From an uncultured Acinetobacter sp. (GTDB lineage Bacteria; Pseudomonadota; Gammaproteobacteria; Pseudomonadales; Moraxellaceae), in assembly GCA_900766635.1 (NCBI GenBank), contig CAAFWA010000208.1:1-5178 (forward strand): DNA of 5,178 bases, given 5' to 3'. The translations under genes and the position numbers were made by a program. Below the pieces are notes generated by a model. The model had not been told where the DNA came from. It worked only from the letters and a program-made list of their open reading frames with translations, and made no database searches. This document shows positions 4,607 to 5,178 of this stretch, in pieces. Each line of letters starts with the position of its first letter. Position 1 is the first letter of the stretch.

Positions 4607-5178
4607 ATGAATCAGCCTTATATTTTGGTGCTCTATTACAGCAAATATGGTGCAACCAAACAACTTGCCCATTTGATTGCCGATGGCATTGAAGCCCAAG
4701 GCATGCAAGTTAAAATTCGTACCGTGCCAAATGTCGCGACCGTGGTGACAGAAGCCCAAGCGAGCATCCCTGATGAGGGCGATATTTATTGCAGCATAGA
4801 CGATTTGGCCAATTGTGCAGGTTTGGCTTTAGGTTCACCCACACGCTTTGGCAATATGGCTGCCGAAATGAAATTCTTTTGGGATCAAACCACGAGTCTA
4901 TGGTTAAGTGGGGCACTACATGGTAAACCTGCGTGTGTGTTTACTTCATCAGGTTCGATGCACGGTGGGCAAGAAAGTACGTTACTCACCATGTTACCGC
5001 CTTTATTTCATCATGGTATGTTGATTTTAGGTTTAAATAATGCCCATCCTGCTTTGTCTAATACCAAGACCGGTGGTACACCTTATGGGGTGAGTCATGT
5101 CAGTGGTCCACGTCATGATCAAAGTATTAGCGCAGATGAAAAAGCTTTATGTCTTGAACAAGGGAAACGCTTAGCCAA
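4607..5178 (+). CDS. wrbA: WrbA-type NAD(P)H:quinone oxidoreductase (3' truncated)
   Basis: This is a flavodoxin-fold FMN enzyme of the WrbA family, which reduces quinones by two electrons using NAD(P)H and is thought to limit redox cycling in the cytoplasm. The 190 visible residues run from MNQPYILVLYYSKYGATKQL, where the S12-Q19 loop binds the FMN phosphate. They continue through the WrbA signature LGSPTRFGNMAAEMKFFWDQT (about 75-95) and SGALHGKPACVF. Then come the FMN-contact SSGSMHGGQEST (114-125), FHHGM (134-138) and GGTPYGVSHVSG (156-167). The family is about 200 aa, so only around 10 C-terminal residues should be missing beyond the window. ATG 4607 is preceded by GTG 4604 in frame. The only Shine-Dalgarno hint is GAG at 4594-4596, 10 nt upstream. 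Sequence differs noticeably from E. coli WrbA in the region 40-72, so a broader NAD(P)H:quinone oxidoreductase label is the safer product name. Confidence 0.9.
   Translation, partial: MNQPYILVLYYSKYGATKQLAHLIADGIEAQGMQVKIRTVPNVATVVTEAQASIPDEGDIYCSIDDLANCAGLALGSPTRFGNMAAEMKFFWDQTTSLWLSGALHGKPACVFTSSGSMHGGQESTLLTMLPPLFHHGMLILGLNNAHPALSNTKTGGTPYGVSHVSGPRHDQSISADEKALCLEQGKRLA

Noticed and set aside
4520..4916. Two minus-strand open frames (4520-4759 and 4710-4916)
   Set aside because: Both overlap the wrbA-like gene or the intergenic repeat. Their translations show no family features, while the + strand frame has clear flavodoxin-type motifs.

Overview
This window is an ordinary-looking chromosomal stretch from a moderately AT-rich gammaproteobacterium. 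The protein sequences look most like Acinetobacter (Moraxellaceae). That assignment comes from recognising the proteins by eye, not from a search. I see no mobile element, tRNA, rRNA, CRISPR array or phage gene, and no convincing undescribed system.

Layout. Positions 3-203 hold the C-terminal end of an unrecognised protein on the + strand. Next comes purU (formyltetrahydrofolate deformylase, 271-1137, +), with a plausible sigma70 promoter just upstream and a rho-independent terminator just downstream. A non-coding stretch (1191-1344) carries a strong Fur-box-like palindrome set between the -35 and -10 of a promoter, followed by a leader of about 75 nt with a small hairpin. It leads into a compact three-gene operon, tonB-exbB-exbD (1345-3205, +), which ends in a GC-rich hairpin with A and T tracts on opposite sides. 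That terminator can serve both strands, and the next gene converges on it: a YihY/UPF0761-family inner-membrane protein (3251-4498, -). A 108-bp intergenic region with inverted repeats separates it from the divergent wrbA-like gene (4607 to the window end, +, 3' end missing).

How the genes work together. TonB, ExbB and ExbD form the inner-membrane energy transducer that couples proton-motive force to outer-membrane siderophore, haem and vitamin B12 receptors. The Fur-type site is the regulation expected for it: repression when iron is replete. The key ExbB and ExbD residues for proton coupling are all present. TonB keeps its essential transmembrane His but lacks some residues typical of the E. 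coli protein. PurU (one-carbon/purine balance), the YihY-family protein and the WrbA-type flavoprotein have no evident functional link to the operon beyond adjacency.
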